Positions 62,901 through 64,000 of a DNA stretch of 64,000 nucleotides are shown piece by piece; positions within the stretch are counted from its first letter, which is position 1, and each line of letters begins with the position of its first letter. The position numbers and the translations under genes are program-made. The notes below the pieces were generated by a model, which worked only from the letters and a program-made list of their open reading frames with translations, was not told the origin of the DNA and did no database searches. This stretch comes from Pyronema omphalodes (taxonomy: Eukaryota > Ascomycota > Pezizomycetes > Pezizales > Pyronemataceae). The DNA lies in assembly GCA_024516155.1 (NCBI GenBank), contig JAJJXM010000017.1, positions 496,001 to 560,000 on the forward strand, given 5' to 3'.

Positions 62901-64000
62901 TCCAGTGCCATGCCTTCCGAATCATCATAGACGCCGAATATTAAAGCCATCACAACTGAGAAGGGGGTACTTGGGGAGCGTGAAGTAGTTAGGGTTCTTC
63001 ATGAACTCCTGTACTACGTCATAAGATCCTCGCGGTAGGGATTTAGGAGGTCAACTTAGTACCATGCCATACCTCATTCGGGTTTGATGAAGTTGAAAAT
63101 TGTATCCACACCGGCAAAAAGAAGAAGTGGAGAGCCTATCTACATAGGGGACATCGAGCCTCAAACTTTAACCTCAGACTTCATGGCTGCAGATCGTGAT
63201 GAGGTTCCGAAGTGCTCGCATGTTGTGTTCCCGCCAGATATTTGTTCCGATTCATCTCAGTTGTCAATTCAGCCGGAAAACAGGCCAATGGATCTTATGA
63301 CAACCCTCCAGTCTTCGATTTCACTTACCCCTGGATGAATTACTTAATCATTAGCCAGACCTCAACACTTCTGGCCGTGGTGATGACATCTAGCCGAGAG
63401 CAGCAGCGCAAGCTCCCCTGGAAGCCAAGTATCAAATTGTCTTGGAAACCCTTTGGCACCGTAGCTCCGTAACTTTCGGCTTAATTCCGAGATTCTTTAA
63501 GGAGTCAAGACCAAATTACACAACAGATACATGGGTGGTGAAATACATGGGTAAAGGATACCTTGAGTGAATAGAGGTTATGTATTCGTCATATGTATGG
63601 TTGGGGAAATTATGGTTTACGAATCCTAGAAGTCCCAGGTGGCTTTTTCGGTTTTTTCTGGCTCGTCATCGGTATGGTTAATGAAACTTTTCAATCCCGA
63701 GACTTCGGTTCACCAGCCAACAAACAAGCGTTGAAAGATGCAGGTGTCAATAATGAAACCAAACCAATGGAACGATTGAGCGGTGTGAGGTTTATGCATA
63801 ATGGGGCCTTGATAATGGCATTGGTCTTGACTGACGATGTCATGAAGAAAACAGTATGAGGGGAAAAGTGATATAATTGACGTCGTATCCGAAGCAAGAA
63901 ACAAAGGCCATGGCAGTACGTAAATAGTCCAAGTTATACGGGGAGCTTCCGGGGAGAGGTAGCGAGCTTGAAGGTGCCCCGCAATAACCCCGCGTAGGGC
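59943..64000. other. Histidine kinase upstream region and window end, no gene supported
   Basis: 60000-62100 is the promoter and leader side of the histidine kinase, with C/A- and G-rich low-complexity stretches: GGGGCGACTTG repeats at 60490-60515, AGAGATC repeats at 61565-61600, CACCAGAG repeats at 61624-61655 and GGTTGGTTGGCTGG repeats at about 61900-61975. 62780-62830 contains GACAAAGTCTGGC repeats. From 63080 to 63860 there are two short plus-strand frames with protein-like composition but no domain I recognise. Confidence 0.4.
61565..61655. repeat. AGAGATC and CACCAGAG short tandem repeats
   Basis: Four AGAGATC/AGATTAG units are followed by about four CACCAGAG units. They lie about 1.7 kb upstream of the histidine kinase start. 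Confidence 0.75.

Overview
The window is nuclear DNA of a filamentous ascomycete (Pezizomycotina). The evidence is short introns (about 48-80 nt) with GT..AG ends and CTAAC/CTGAC-like branch sites, a group III (Nik1/Os-1/Bos1-type) histidine kinase, a fungal Zn2Cys6 regulator and a COP9 signalosome gene. A Leotiomycetes-like species is my best guess, partly because a meiotic DMC1 is present and many Sordariomycetes lack it; this is inference, not proof. I saw no rRNA, tRNA, CRISPR array, plasmid or viral gene and no clear transposon.

Twelve genes are supported. In order: the 3' part of a DNAJC9-type J-protein (1-879, +), COP9 signalosome subunit 7 (1504-2421, +), a Tgl2-type mitochondrial lipase (2955-4610, +), a Zn2Cys6 regulator (7678-9310, -), a PPIL4/Cyp6 cyclophilin-RRM protein (14750-16743, +), a coiled-coil protein of unknown function (26034-28489, +), the ribosome biogenesis factor Rrp7 (31183-32022, -), the meiotic recombinase Dmc1 (33993-36251, -), the CCHC zinc-knuckle protein Gis2/CNBP (37078-38196, -), a 14-3-3 protein (47345-48347, -), the mitochondrial ATPase inhibitor IF1 (52227-52939, +) and the group III histidine kinase (55671-59942, -). 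For the complete multi-exon genes I rebuilt exons by hand and checked that the summed exon length is a multiple of three.

The genes are independent housekeeping, signalling and meiotic loci, not a pathway cluster. Broad themes are histone and protein folding (DNAJC9, cyclophilin), protein turnover (CSN7), translation and ribosome assembly (Gis2, Rrp7), mitochondria (Tgl2, IF1), meiosis (Dmc1) and signalling (14-3-3, histidine kinase). Gene density is low (about one per 5.3 kb). The long spaces between genes (9.3-14.7, 16.7-26.0, 38.2-47.3, 48.3-52.2 and 60-64 kb) hold AT-leaning sequence full of microsatellites and short tandem arrays.

I did not find a new multi-gene system. The most unusual signals are splicing oddities and repeats. 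The lipase gene can be read in frame only if a 10-nt exon carrying the catalytic serine is followed by a 2-nt exon, that is, two introns separated by GG. The GIS2 gene needs a 12-nt microexon to complete a zinc knuckle. There is also an uninterrupted array of about 285 bp of the hexamer GGTGGA, and two (AGCAT)n arrays about 16.5 kb apart.
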